The position numbers and the translations under genes were made by a program. Positions 1 to 10,600 of a stretch of DNA of 64,000 nt are shown in pieces (the first letter of the stretch is position 1; the number at the start of each line of letters is the position of its first letter). The notes under the pieces are model-generated. The model worked only from the letters and a program-made list of their open reading frames with translations, searched no databases and was not told the DNA's origin. The stretch is from Alphaproteobacteria bacterium (GTDB taxonomy: Bacteria; Myxococcota_A; UBA796; CAJQPC01). The stretch covers positions 389,563-453,562 of the forward strand of contig JACKEV010000013.1 of NCBI GenBank assembly GCA_020632795.1. Direction: 5' to 3'.

Positions 1-1
1 C

Positions 2-439
2 GGCTGCAGGGAACCACGGATCTACCAGGCCAGCGGCAACGCCGTGGTCGAAGATCCGCGGGGCCCCGAGGCGCTGCGTGCGGCGGTGGAGGAGGGCCTC
101 GCGACGGCGCTGGGCTACTCTGTCCCCACCTTCGTGAGGTCCGCCGACGCCGTGCGTGCCATCGCCTCCGCGGACCCGTTCCCCGGGCGCCAGATGGGTG
201 GAAAGCTCCAGGTGGGCATCCTGCGCCAGGCCCCTTCCGGGGAGGCTCGGTCCCTGGTGGCCTCCCTGGATGGCGAGGCCGACGCGCTGGCCCTCGGCGA
301 GCAGGAGCTGTTCTGGTGGCCCTCCGGCTCCATCCTCGACAGCTCGCTGGACCTCAAGGCTCTGGAGCGCGCTCTGGGTCCATGGACCCAACGGACCCAC
401 GGCACGGTGCAGAGACTGACGAAGAAGTACTTCAGCTGA
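2..439 (+). CDS. DUF1697 family protein, 5' end outside window
   Basis: The reading frame is open from the window edge, so the N-terminus is missing. The visible start of the frame reads IYQASGNAVVEDP, which matches the conserved 'TYIQSGNVVF' segment of DUF1697 proteins. Further on come the family's 'FGYSVPTFVRSADAVRAIASADPFPG' type region and a C-terminal GTVQRLTKKY that corresponds to the usual 'RNWRTVEKL' end. The family's biochemical function is not established. About 145 residues are visible out of a usual length near 175-180, so only about 35 residues are lost. It points toward the convergent oxidoreductase gene, whose stop lies 60 bp away. The GTG at 44 is internal and is not taken as the start. 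Confidence 0.75.
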   Translation, partial: GCREPRIYQASGNAVVEDPRGPEALRAAVEEGLATALGYSVPTFVRSADAVRAIASADPFPGRQMGGKLQVGILRQAPSGEARSLVASLDGEADALALGEQELFWWPSGSILDSSLDLKALERALGPWTQRTHGTVQRLTKKYFS

Positions 440-499
440 ACCGGGTCATGGCCCGCGGGCATCCGCGTCAGTCGGCGGCGGCTGCGGCGTTGGGGGGTC

Positions 500-1492
500 T
501 CAGGCGGCCTGCTCAGGGCTCGCCGACGGGACCACGAGGACGTCGCCTCCGGCGCCCTGCTCGGCGCGGCGATGGGCCTCGGCCACCGCTTCGATGGGGA
601 AGCGGGCCACGACGCGTGGGCGGATGGCCCCGCGGCTGAGCAGGTCCGCCAGGAGCTCGGTCCGCTCGCGGGTCCCCGCGACGACCGCGAACAGGGCCCG
701 GGGCCCTCGACCCCATCGGGACACCAGCATCTGCACGAGCACCCCGAGGCTGGCGTACAGCGTCACGTACCGCCCCCGCTCCGTCAGGACCGGCCGGCTG
801 TGACGGAAGCTGGAGGCGTCGGCGGTGTCGAACACGACGTCCCAGGTCTCGCCCAGGGTGGCGAAGTCGACCGCGCGGTAGTCCAGCACCTCGTCGGCGC
901 CGAGCTCGCGCATCACGTCGAGAGACGCTCGGCTCCCGACGGCGGTCACGTGCGCGCCCAGGTGGCGAGCGATCCGGACGGCGAAGCGACCGACACCGCC
1001 TGCCCCGCCGAGCACGAGCACCCGCTCCCCGGCCTGCACCCTGGCGAGGTCGTTGAGGCAGTGCCAGGCGGTCCCCGCGCCATAGGGCACCGCTGCGGCC
1101 TCGGCGTGGGAGACGTTCTCCGGCCGGCGTGCCAGCGCGCCGTCGGCCGGGACGGCGATGTACTCGGCCCACGCGCCGCCCGACGGCGACGAGCCGAACA
1201 CGGCGTCTCCCACGGCGAAGCGGTCGACCGCGTCGCCGACCGAGGCCACCACGCCGGAGAACGCCGTGCCCTGGACGGGGTGCCGTGGACCGAAGAAGCC
1301 CATGAACGCCCTGCCCACGACGCTCAGCAGCGCGCCGAAGTCTCCGGAGCGCACCCGCAGGTCGCCGGCCGTGACGGCGCTCGCCCGGACATGAACCAGC
1401 ACCTCGTGCGGCTTCGGGGTGGGGATGGGCAGGCTGCGCACCTCGAGGATCGAGGCGGGACCATACGAGGGCGTGAAAGCGGCGTTCATCAT
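500..1492 (-). CDS. NAD(P)-dependent zinc-type alcohol dehydrogenase / quinone reductase (MDR superfamily)
   Basis: A 330-residue medium-chain dehydrogenase/reductase. The N-terminal GroES-like domain contains 'PHEVLVHVRASAVTAGDLRVRSGDF' and 'GTAFSGVVASVGDAVDRFAVGDAVFG'. The Rossmann domain carries the glycine-rich motif VLVLGGAGGVGRFAVRIA. The structural and catalytic zinc cysteines of true alcohol dehydrogenases are absent, so it more likely reduces quinones or enones with NADPH in the cytoplasm. The start at 1492 is chosen because GGAG lies 7 bp upstream; a GTG at 1513 would add seven residues without a better ribosome site. It is divergent from a LysR-type regulator across a short gap, so regulation of this gene by that protein is likely (inference). 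Confidence 0.85.
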   Translation of the reverse strand: MMNAAFTPSYGPASILEVRSLPIPTPKPHEVLVHVRASAVTAGDLRVRSGDFGALLSVVGRAFMGFFGPRHPVQGTAFSGVVASVGDAVDRFAVGDAVFGSSPSGGAWAEYIAVPADGALARRPENVSHAEAAAVPYGAGTAWHCLNDLARVQAGERVLVLGGAGGVGRFAVRIARHLGAHVTAVGSRASLDVMRELGADEVLDYRAVDFATLGETWDVVFDTADASSFRHSRPVLTERGRYVTLYASLGVLVQMLVSRWGRGPRALFAVVAGTRERTELLADLLSRGAIRPRVVARFPIEAVAEAHRRAEQGAGGDVLVVPSASPEQAA

Positions 1493-1546
1493 GGGATTCT
1501 CCGGAAGGGACACCCCCAGGTTAGCCCTACGCGAATGCGATAACGA

Positions 1547-1576
1547 TTGCCCTTTGTTGCATGACGACCCTACAAT
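1547..1576 (+). promoter_or_regulatory. Possible promoter/operator between divergent oxidoreductase and LysR genes
   Basis: The sequence shows TTGCCC and TACAAT separated by 18 bp, a plausible -35/-10 pair. If used, it would favour a LysR start at 1582 or later over the ATG at 1561. The gap of about 70 bp between the two divergent genes is the expected site for a LysR operator. No clean T-N11-A dyad was identified. Confidence 0.3.
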
Positions 1577-2463
1577 TTCGTATGGATTGGCGAAGCGTGA
1601 CCTTTGACTGGAACCGGGCTCGGGCCTTCCTCGTGACCGCCGAGGAGGGGTCGTTCTCTGCGGCTGCGCGTGCTCTGGGGTCGACCCAGCCCACGGTCAG
1701 TCGCCAGGTGGCGGCGCTGGAGGAGGAGCTGGGGGTGACGCTGTTCGCGCGCGTCGGCACCCGGCTGGAGCTGACCGAGGGGGGTCTGGGGCTGATCGAG
1801 CACGTTCGACCGATGGGGCAGGCCGCCGCGAAGGTGTCGCTCGCCGCGGCAGGCGCATCGGACGTCGTCGAGGGCCCGGTCACGCTGACCGCGGGGGAGG
1901 TGACGTGCGCCTTCGTCCTCCCGCCCGTCATCGCGGCGCTGCGCGTCGACCATCCGGGCATCGCGGTCGAGCTGGTCGCGTCCAACGAGCTCCGGGACCT
2001 CCATCGACGGGAGGCCGACATCGCGGTGCGCTCGGTGCGCCCGACCCACCCGGACCTGTTCGCCCGCCGCGTGCGTGACGTGAAGGCGGCCCTGTTCGCG
2101 TCGCGCGCCTACGTCGAGCGGGTCGGACCGCTGGACGCCTTCTGCGACGCGTCCCGCGCCGAGATCCTGAACTTCAACCACGGCACCGCGCTGCACGACG
2201 GGCTCGTTCAGGCCGGCGTCCCGGTGACCCCGGCGCAGTTTCCGACCGTCGCGGCCAACCAACTGGTCCAGTGGGCGCTGTGCCGCGCGGGCGCGGGCGT
2301 GTGCATCATGGTCGACGCGGTGGGGCGGGCCGATCCGGACGTGGTGCGCGTCCTCCCGGCGTTCGAGGTGTCCATCCCGTCGTGGTTGGTGTGTCACCGG
2401 GAGCTGCGCACGAGCCGCCGACTCCGAATTGTCTGGGACCGGCTGGTTGAGGTGCTGGGCTGA
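1561..2463 (+). CDS. LysR family transcriptional regulator
   Basis: About 300 residues, the usual LysR length. The N-terminal winged helix-turn-helix reads 'FLVTAEEGSFSAAARALGSTQPTVSRQVAALEEELG', followed by 'TLFARVGTRLELTEGG', the standard linker to the substrate-binding domain (periplasmic-binding-protein fold). It is divergent from the MDR oxidoreductase, an arrangement in which the LysR protein usually controls its neighbour in response to a small ligand. The start is ambiguous: ATG 1561 or ATG 1582, where the sequence begins MDWRSVTFDWNRARAF. The second is closer to typical LysR N-termini. Confidence 0.88.
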   Translation: MTTLQFRMDWRSVTFDWNRARAFLVTAEEGSFSAAARALGSTQPTVSRQVAALEEELGVTLFARVGTRLELTEGGLGLIEHVRPMGQAAAKVSLAAAGASDVVEGPVTLTAGEVTCAFVLPPVIAALRVDHPGIAVELVASNELRDLHRREADIAVRSVRPTHPDLFARRVRDVKAALFASRAYVERVGPLDAFCDASRAEILNFNHGTALHDGLVQAGVPVTPAQFPTVAANQLVQWALCRAGAGVCIMVDAVGRADPDVVRVLPAFEVSIPSWLVCHRELRTSRRLRIVWDRLVEVLG

Positions 2464-2656
2464 GCGGACGGCGCCTGGCGACGCCCCCCGTCGGTGCAAC
2501 GGCCCCCGGAAGAGGTGCTCCCTCAGGCGGGGGCCCGAGGGTTCGGGGGCGGCCGATCGCATCCATACGAATCCGCATGGGGCGTATTCCGGAACAGCCC
2601 ATGTTGGCTCTGGTGGGGCTGGTTAGCTTGTCCCTGGCTCGTTGGAGGGGCCAAGG

Positions 2657-3481
2657 ATGCAGACTACACAAGTACTTACGCTGGCTTTGGTCTCCCTGTC
2701 GGCTTGCACGATCGAGGCGCAGGGTGAGCACCTGCATGTCGTCGGCAGCAGCGTGAACAGCTCCGAGCAGGAGATCCAGTCGCTGCTGGATGTGGGTGAG
2801 ACGCTCCACACCGACATCGCGGCGCTGCACCCACCGGACATCGCGCTGGATGGCGAGGTCCGGGTGGAGCTGCACGGTCAGTTCCGCCAGACGTCGCCCT
2901 ATGTGGACGACCAGGGGACGGTCCACTTGTGGCGGTTCTCGGAGGCGGAGGGGGGCTATCGCGCCATGTACGCCCACGAGCTCGTGCACGCCATCGCCTA
3001 TGACAGCCTGGTGGCCTCGGCGCTGGCCGAGTCGGAGAGCGCGGGCTTCTACTTGGAGGGCTGGGCGGAGTATGTGGCGCTGCTCGTCGATCCGGGCAAG
3101 ACCGGGTTCCCGCTGTTCGGCTTTGATGAGGACGTGGTCGTGGGCCACTGGCTGCAGCAGGGGGGCCCCACGCTGGCGGAGCTGCGCGAGCGGCACGAGG
3201 AGCTGAACATGCCCTGCCAGGGGCAGGCGTACATCCTGCGGGCCTCCTGGTTCCGCTACGTGGATGAGGAGCTGGGGCGGGAGGTCGTGTTGGACCTGGC
3301 GGCCGCGCGTGACGGCCTGGAGCGGGAAGCCGTGGAGGTGGTGCTGGGGGCGTCCCTGGAGCAGGTCGACGCCGAGTGGGCCGACTGGGCGGCCGCCCGG
3401 TTCGAAGCGTACCCCGACGCCGACGCGGAGGCAGAGGCCTACCTCGGGCGGATGGGCTGGTACGAGCCGTGCCTGGACTGA
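2657..3481 (+). CDS. Lipoprotein with gluzincin-type zinc metallopeptidase motif
   Basis: A 274-residue protein beginning MQTTQVLTLALVSLSAC, a signal peptide with lipobox LSAC (Cys17), so it should be exported and lipid-anchored. HELVH at residues 107-111 is an HExxH zinc site. A Glu in GWAEYV (about residue 138) is correctly spaced to be the third zinc ligand of a gluzincin. ATG 2657 is chosen over the TTG at 2642 because GGAGGGG sits 6-7 bp upstream. The remainder is acidic and alanine/glutamate-rich. It stands alone between the LysR gene and a convergent gene. The substrate is unknown. Myxobacterial genomes carry many such lipoprotein peptidases. Confidence 0.7.
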   Translation: MQTTQVLTLALVSLSACTIEAQGEHLHVVGSSVNSSEQEIQSLLDVGETLHTDIAALHPPDIALDGEVRVELHGQFRQTSPYVDDQGTVHLWRFSEAEGGYRAMYAHELVHAIAYDSLVASALAESESAGFYLEGWAEYVALLVDPGKTGFPLFGFDEDVVVGHWLQQGGPTLAELRERHEELNMPCQGQAYILRASWFRYVDEELGREVVLDLAAARDGLEREAVEVVLGASLEQVDAEWADWAAARFEAYPDADAEAEAYLGRMGWYEPCLD

Positions 3482-3553
3482 GGGGCTACCCCTCCGGAGA
3501 GGAGCCGGGGCTGGCGCCACCACGCCCCAGCGCCGAGGCCGCGCTGGCCGCGC

Positions 3554-5361
3554 TCACCCCCCCAGCGGCGCAGCGGGTCGCGCCGCCCGCAGCGCCTCAG
3601 CGCTCACGAAGCGTCCGATGAGCTTCTTGAGGCGGGCGATGGGCTCCTGGTGGAACCAGCCGGCCAGCAGCGCGCGCGTGGAGGGGCTGCGGGGCGCCGC
3701 CCGCCCGAGCACGCCGAGGGCGGCGCCGCGCAGCACAGGGTCGGCCGGGCTGTCCTGCACGAGGGACCAGGCGAGCTTCAGGTCTTCTTCGTCGGGCGCC
3801 GAGCACATCGGCAGCAGCTCCTGGGCGACCATGTTTCGGCCCGGACTCTGGGGATCCCGGCCCATGGCGGCGAGCAGCGCCCGGGGACGCACGTCGGCGC
3901 CGAGCTGGATGAGGGTGCGCCAGGCCTGGGCCCGCACCGCTGGGGACTCGGCGCTCAGGTAGCCGCTGACCTGGGGGGCGAGGCTGGGGTCGCGGGTGTT
4001 GCCGAGCGCCACGAGGGCCTGGGCCTGCTCGGACGTGCCTTCGGCGGCGGCCAGGGCTTCGAGCAGGCGGGCCCGCGCCTGGCCCTCCACGGCCAGGGGC
4101 AGGCGGCCGTTGCCCACGAGCGCGCCCAGGGCCAGGTGGGCGCGGTTGCGCAGGTGCGCGTCGACGCCCGGCGTGAAGGCCAGCTCGTCCAGGAAGGCGA
4201 CGCTGTCCGCGCCCGGCCGCACCTGGCGGGACACGTGCTGCAGCAGCAGGGCGGAGGGCTCCTCCGCGAGCACGGCGCGGGTGCGCCGGAGCAGGGCGGC
4301 CTCGGCCTGGGGCGTGCCCACGTCGGACAGCGCCAGGGAGGCCCAGTCGAGGGCGCGGCGAGAGGCCCCGGCGGCCTCCAGCGCGGCGACGATCTCGCTG
4401 GCGGCCTCGGGCCGGGCCCGCAGGCTGAGCACCAGGATGCGCCGAGCCTCGTTGCGGGCGGCCATGGTGGGCGCGTCCAGGGTGTGGGCGAGGGTCTCGG
4501 CGAGCTCGGCGGGCCGGCGCGTGAGCAGCGCGGGGTCGACGCCGGAGGGTCGTAGCGGCGGTTGCGCACCTCGGGCGCGGGGCGCTGCCCCACCCAGCGC
4601 ACGGCCTCGGGGGACAAGGGCGCGGGCAGGGCGTGCTCGGGGTCGTAGAGGCGCTCGAGCTCCACGTGCTCGCGCACGTCGAGGTCGGCGCCGAAGCTCT
4701 GGTTGTGGTGGCTCCGAGTGGCGCTCAGGCGCGCCAGCCAGGGCTCCCCGGGGCGCACCCAGGCCGAGGCCTCCGTGTGCACCTGGGGCAGCTCGGCGGG
4801 GTCGACGCCCCCGGCGACGCGGCGGCGCAGCAGGGTCTCGCCCTCGGGCGTGCGTTCGGCCTGGTAGGCCATCGGGAGCTCCGCGCCATCGGACCACTGG
4901 GTGGCCACCCAGCCCGTCGGCGTCGCGGCCTCCGCGCCCAGGAACTGCAGGGTGCGGGTGAGCTCGACCAGCTCGACGCGCTCGGTCGGCAAGGCCTGCT
5001 CAGGGAAGCCGTAGTCCAAGAAGCCGCAGCGCGCGTCGACGCGGACCAGGGCGCGGTGCGGGGGCTCGAGCTCGGGGCTCAGGACCCTTGTGGTCCACTC
5101 GACGAGGGCGGGCTGCCCCTCCTCCGCCTCCAACACCCGCAGGTCCAAGGTCGCGCTGGAGCGCTGCTCGGCGCGCTGGGCGGGCTCGCTCGGGCCGGTG
5201 GTGCCGGCGAGCTCCACGCGGGCGTCGAGGCTGTAGCTCAAGCGCTGACCTTCGGCGAAGTGACAGGAGGGCTGGGGCCCCACGCCCGAGGCTTGGGCCT
5301 CGGAGAGCGCCACGACGGGCGCGGGGGACGAGCAGGCGAGGAGGAGGGGGAGGAGCAGCAT
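3554..5361 (-). pseudogene. HEAT-repeat lipoprotein split by an apparent frameshift
   Basis: The N-terminal part starts MLLLPLLLACSSPAP, a lipoprotein signal with lipobox LLAC, and runs to about plus-strand position 4550. The protein then continues in another frame to the stop at 3554. That second half is made of helical repeats such as 'AHLALGALVGNGRLPLAVEGQARARLLEALAAAEG', consistent with HEAT repeats. The two halves join sensibly if one base is lost near 4541-4552 in the C-rich stretch after the RYDP codons. The overall layout resembles vitellogenin-N-like HEAT lipoproteins of myxobacteria (tentative). It lies 14 bp downstream of another lipoprotein gene and is probably co-transcribed. A sequencing error cannot be excluded. 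Confidence 0.65.
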
Positions 5362-5375
5362 GGTGGGGGCCTCGC

Positions 5376-7562
5376 TCAGAAGCTGATGGTGGTGGTGGGG
5401 TAGGTGGTCGTCGAGGCCGTCCAGCTCCCGTTGAGGCCGCCCTTGTTGACGAACGTGACGCGGTCGCAGAGCGTGCCGATGCAGCCGCGCAGGTACACCG
5501 AGCCATCCACGAGGTTGTAGCTGAAATCTCCGTACTGGGAGTAGTAGTTGAGCGTCATGTAGTTGGAGTAGATGTTCGCCCCGAGGTTGCCGGAGTAGAC
5601 CTCGACCTGCCCGTAGGCCAGGGGGTCGAGGTCGCCGCCGACCTCCGCGGTCAGCACGTTGGGGATGCCGACGCCCAGGCTGCCGTCCGCGCCGATGTTG
5701 ACCTGCGCACCGAACTCGCCGAAGGTCGCGCTGAGGTCGTATCCGTCGGTGCCGTTGGTGTCGTACTCCGCGCCGATGTAGGGACCCCAGGAGCCGTTGA
5801 CGCAGCCGTCGACGTCGATCGCGATGAAGATGACGGCCTCGAAGCCGGAGCAGGCCTCGGTGACGCCCAGGGTGACCAGCGGGTAGGTGTACTCGTAGGC
5901 CGAGACGTCCACGCTCTTCGACACGACCGAGCTGCCGAACAGCGCGAAGTTGAGGTTGAAGGTGCTGCCATGGTTGATGCTCAGGTCGTGGCTCTCCGTG
6001 GCGCCGATGATGTCCATGCCGGCGTCGCCGGAGGCCCAGGCGAAGAACTGGTTGGTCCCCCGGACCTGGGGGAGGGTCCAGACCTCGTTGCTCTCGCTGG
6101 CGAGGGCGTGGAACTTCATGAAGTCCGAGTCGCCGTAGCTGCTGCCCCAGGCGTTGTTGGACCAGGCCACCAGCTCGGTGGCGATGCGGTAGTCCGGCAG
6201 CTCCGCCTCCGCGTCCTCGGTCACCAGCTCGACGAGCTGGCGCACGCAGTTGTCGTCGCTGCCGCTGTAGGCGCTGTCCTGGCCCTCGGGGATGGCGCAG
6301 CTCTCCAGGACCCAGCTTGAGGAGGGGTCGTCGAGGGAGAAGCGGCCCTCGCAGGCGTTGAAGGGCAGCATCAGCTCGGCCTGGGCCTCGCCGGACTCCA
6401 GGAAACGCAGGCTGTCGATCGTGTCGAATTGCGGGCCGGCCTCCAGGGCGCCGCGGGTGACCTCGGGGCGCTCGTCGGGGTGGAAGTCCTCGCCGAAGGC
6501 CTCCTCCAGCGCCGCGCGGTCCTCGGCGGAGAGGGGCTCGTGGGGGGCGTCGCCCTCGGGGTTGGACATGAGGTCGATCCAGGCGCCCTGCTGGCGGTCG
6601 CAGGAGGTCTCGCGCACGTCGCCGTCCTCGTCGGCCTCGCAGATGCGGTGCACCAGGCGGACCGGGGCCTCGAGGTCGTTCTCGGAGTCCACGTCGGGGG
6701 CGCGGCCATAGAGCGTGACGTCCAGGTCGGCCCGGAGCAGGGGGTCGCCCTTGGTCTGGTGGCAGACCCGCTCCCCCTCGGGGGTGGTGGCCAGGGACAC
6801 GATGCCCACGGCGCTCTCCAGCTCGACGCCGCCGAGCTGGATGTTCTCGCCGGGGTTGTCCTCGGTCTCGACGAGGAAGACGCAGGCGTCGCCGGTGCCG
6901 GTGAAGCTCCGGGTGCTGTTGTCCCAGCTCAGGCGCTCGCAGGCGTCCATGCGCCCGTCGCCGGAGAGGTCGACGCCCGGGTCGTTGAAGATGTAGACGT
7001 TGCCCTCCTCCAGGAAGGCCTGGTCGTTCTCGCCCACCACCAGCGCCTCGCCGTCCTCCAGCGCGGGGTTGAGGTCGACGTAGGTGTTGGCCCCGACCCA
7101 GAGGCTCAGGGGCCCGGCGGAGGTCATGGCCTCATCCGCGCAGCGGGCGGGCAGGTGGGTGTCGATGACGAAGGTGCGGGCGTCGACGTCCTCGGGGTCG
7201 CCGCCGTCGCCGCCGTAGCTGATGGTCTCGGTGGTGATGACGCAGGCCCGGCTGCCGTCGCCGTTGACGAGGCCGACGTAGAGGGGGTGGGTGAAGCCGT
7301 CCTCGTCCCAGGCCATGCGGACCGTGACGCGGAGGGGGTGGTTCACGGCGAAGACGCCGGGGGTGTAGTCCGACTCGAACTCGGGCCGGCCGTGGGTGAG
7401 GGAGACGCCCTCGATGGCGGCGCTGTAGACGTAGCGGGCGGTGAAGGTGAGGCCGTCGTCGCCGACCACAGGGGCGCTGTCGCCGGTGTCGGCGCAGGGC
7501 TCCGGGTCGTCGGCGCAGCCGGCGGCGAGCAGCGCGGCGGCGATGAGGAAGGCACGGTTCAT
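5376..7562 (-). CDS. Large hypothetical lipoprotein
   Basis: A 728-residue protein beginning MNRAFLIAAALLAAGCADDPEPC, with a lipobox LAAGC, so surface or periplasmic lipid anchoring is expected. An acidic DTGDSAP-type linker follows, as is common in myxobacterial lipoproteins. The mature part is acidic and rich in Asp, Gly and aromatic residues. Its last 200 residues look like beta-strand repeats ('YGDFSYNLVDGSVYLRGC'), with scattered Cys that may form disulfides. No known enzyme motif was seen. The start at 7562 has GGAG about 9 bp upstream; the open frame continues much further upstream only because of the GC-rich antisense of the kinase gene. It is the first gene of a two-gene lipoprotein unit. 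Confidence 0.7.
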   Translation of the reverse strand: MNRAFLIAAALLAAGCADDPEPCADTGDSAPVVGDDGLTFTARYVYSAAIEGVSLTHGRPEFESDYTPGVFAVNHPLRVTVRMAWDEDGFTHPLYVGLVNGDGSRACVITTETISYGGDGGDPEDVDARTFVIDTHLPARCADEAMTSAGPLSLWVGANTYVDLNPALEDGEALVVGENDQAFLEEGNVYIFNDPGVDLSGDGRMDACERLSWDNSTRSFTGTGDACVFLVETEDNPGENIQLGGVELESAVGIVSLATTPEGERVCHQTKGDPLLRADLDVTLYGRAPDVDSENDLEAPVRLVHRICEADEDGDVRETSCDRQQGAWIDLMSNPEGDAPHEPLSAEDRAALEEAFGEDFHPDERPEVTRGALEAGPQFDTIDSLRFLESGEAQAELMLPFNACEGRFSLDDPSSSWVLESCAIPEGQDSAYSGSDDNCVRQLVELVTEDAEAELPDYRIATELVAWSNNAWGSSYGDSDFMKFHALASESNEVWTLPQVRGTNQFFAWASGDAGMDIIGATESHDLSINHGSTFNLNFALFGSSVVSKSVDVSAYEYTYPLVTLGVTEACSGFEAVIFIAIDVDGCVNGSWGPYIGAEYDTNGTDGYDLSATFGEFGAQVNIGADGSLGVGIPNVLTAEVGGDLDPLAYGQVEVYSGNLGANIYSNYMTLNYYSQYGDFSYNLVDGSVYLRGCIGTLCDRVTFVNKGGLNGSWTASTTTYPTTTISF

Positions 7563-7694
7563 GTTCCAGGTCTCCATGGAGGGAGGCGGCCCGGATTGGC
7601 CGCTGCCTGAGAGACGGAGAGCGGGGGCCCCGATGGGAACCGCCGCGCGAACTTTCTTGATCCGGCGCGTCCGCCGCCCCCTTCGCGTCGTGCT

Positions 7695-10600
7695 TTGATA
7701 GGCCCTGGCCTCCCCGTCGCCGGAGTCACGATCCAGCCCTCCGACCTCAAGCGCGCCCACGCGCTCTTCCTCGAGCTCGCGGACCTGCCGCGCCCGGCGC
7801 AGCGCGCCGCGCTCTCGGCGCTCGGCCCGGGGGAGGAGGAGCTGGTCGCCTACGTCGACGAGATGCTGCAGATGGACGCCGGCACCCTCGGCAGCATGGA
7901 CGCGGTGGCGGGCCTGCGCCCGGACGCCATCCTCCAGGACGCGGTGCGTGACCTCCCGCTGCAGATCGCTGGCCTGGACATCCTCCGGGAGCTGGGGCGC
8001 GGGGGCATGGGGGTGGTCTACGAGGCCCAGCAGCGGGTGCCGGCGCGGCGGGTCGCGCTCAAGACCCTGCCGCCGCTGCGGGAGACCCCGGAGATGGTGG
8101 CGCTGCTGCGCGCGGAGCTGGAGGCCCTGGCCCGCGTCGAGCACCCCGGCGTGCCCGCCGTCTACCAGCTCCTGGAGCACGAGGGCCTGCCCGTGCTGGC
8201 CATGGAGCTGGTGCGCGGGCGCCCGCTCTCCGAGGCGGCGGTCGGGGCCAGCGACGCGGCCCGCCTGGAGATGTGGATCGGCGCGACCGAGGCCCTCGCG
8301 GCGGCCCACGCCCAAGGTGTCGTGCATCGAGACGTCAAGCCCCTCAACGTGCTCGTGACCGAGGCGGGGCAGGTCAAGGTCCTGGACTTCGGCATCGCCG
8401 CGCTGGAGGGGGAGGTGGCGGCGGCGGCGGGCACCCCGGCCTACGGCGCCCCCGAGCAGCTCCGGGGCGAGCGGGTCACCCCGGCCACCGACGTCTACGG
8501 CCTCGGCGCCCTGGGCTGGTTCCTGTGGACCGGCGCGCCGCCGCCCCGGACAGGCTCCGATGGCGTGCTGCGCCCGCAGGGCATGGGGCCCGAGCTCTTC
8601 GCCGTGCTTCGCCTGGCGCTGAACCCCGACCCCGCCCGGCGCTACCCGGACGCCGGCGCGCTGCTGCGGGACCTGCGCGCCGGCGCGGAGGGTCGGGTGG
8701 TCAGCCCGCTGTCTGGCCGACCGGAGGCCCATCTGCGGGCCTTCGTTCGCCGAAATCGTCTGCTGGTGGGGATCCTGGGGGTCGCCGCGGCGATCGCCCT
8801 GCTGGGGGTGGGCGCGCGCGCCTGGCAACGCCACGCCGCCGACGTCGCCCGGGAGGCCCGCGCGGAGCAGGAGCTGCAGTGCCTGCTCGCCCTCGCGGAG
8901 GCCCTCGACGCCGAGGACCCCGCCCTGGACGAGGCCTTCGAGGCCCTCGCGCGCGCGCCGGAGATGGCGGACACCCGCGCCCTGCACGAGGCCTGGACCT
9001 GGCGGGACGCCCAGCGCCCCTCTCTGGAGGCGGCCGGGATGAGCTGGGCCACCGCCCCCGGGGACGCGGTACGGCAGCTCGCCCTCATCCGCCTCGCCGA
9101 GCGCCTCTGCGAGCAGGGCCGCTTCGACGCGCTGGAGCGCATCCTGGGTGAGCTCCCCGCGGACGCGCTCCCGGAGCAGCGCCTCGCCCTGGCCATGCAG
9201 CGCCGGGACCTCGACGCGGCGGAAGCCCTGCTCGATCCCTCCCTGCGGCCGGCCCTGGAGCTGCTGCGCCAGGCCCGGCCGGTCCCGGAGGGGGCGCCCG
9301 TTCGGCTCTCCGAGGCCGGCTACGCCTGGGTGACCGCCGAGGACACCCTGCATGTGCTGGGCGTGCGCGGCGCCGAGCGGCGCTGGTCCTACCCGGACCG
9401 CAAGCTCCGGGCCCTGCGGCGGGCGCCGGACGGCTCGCTGTGGTTCGTCGCCGAGCACGGGGACGCAGCGACGCTGTACGTCGTGCGCCCGGAGGACGAG
9501 GCGCCGCGCGAGGTGGCGCAGGGCGGGGCAGAGCTGCGCACCACGGACCTCGACGACATCGATCAGGACGGCGTCCTGGAGCGCTACCAGCTCAGCGGGG
9601 GGGAGGCGCCCGGGCTCCTCGTCGCGGAGCCGGCGGAGGGCCCCCTGCGCGCCGTGCCGGGCCTGGACCTCAGCGCGTGGGACGCGCGCCTGCTCGGCCT
9701 CCGGCGCGTCGGAGACGCCGCGGCGTTCGTGCTCCGCAGCCCGGAGGTCTCCGGCGTGCTGATGGTCCGGGGCCTGCCGGAGCGCGCTGAGCCGGGCGAG
9801 TTCATCCGCACCGCGTACTTCTTCACCCGCGCGGACCGGGAGCGCCTCCTGATCCTGGGGATGGCGCCCGGCGCCCGAGGCGCGCCTGACGAGCCGCTCT
9901 CCGCGCTCCCCCGCGCGCTCGTGGCGCTCGATCCCCGCGACCCCTCCGCGCTCCACGCGCTCGGTGTGGTCGGGCCCGAGGTGCGCGGCTTCGAGGTCCT
10001 GGCGCTCGGCGCTGGGGGGCCGTCCTTCCTCGCCTTCCTGGGCGGCGAGGGCTCCTGGATCGTGGCGCCGGGGGGCGCGCGCCTGCCTCTGCCCGGCGTC
10101 CGCGTCCAGAGCGCCGGCCAGCTCGACGGGGATCCGGACCCGGAGCTGCTCGTGAAGACCGAGGAGGGGAGCTGGGTTCTGGGCGTCGAGGGCGCGCCGC
10201 CGCTCCCCAGCCTGCAGGGCGAGCCGCTCCCGGCCCCCGCGGCGCCGCCGCCCGAGGTCACCGGCGTGGCCCGCCGCACATGGAGCCGCCTGGAGGATCT
10301 CGTCGCCCTGGGCCTCGTCCAGGAGACCGCTGGCCTCTTCGAGCGCCTCGGGGCCAACGCGGGGCCCGTGGGCACCGCCGCCCTGCGCCGGGCTCTGGAG
10401 CTTCATCCGGAGGCGGACGACCGGGCGCGCGTGGCCCGACAGCTCACGACGCGTCCGCTGGAGCCGGGGCTGCGTCAGGCCGCCATGCCCGCGCTGACCA
10501 CCGCCCACGACCGGGAGGCCCTGGCGCGGCTGGTCGGCCGCGCGCCCCCCGAGCGCCACGTGCTCGTGGACCTCGCCCCGCCCCTGCGCCTGCCCGCCCC

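Noticed and set aside
572..1543. Long plus-strand frame antisense to the oxidoreductase
   Set aside because: His/Arg/Gly-biased composition typical of GC-rich shadow frames; the opposite strand has a clear enzyme.
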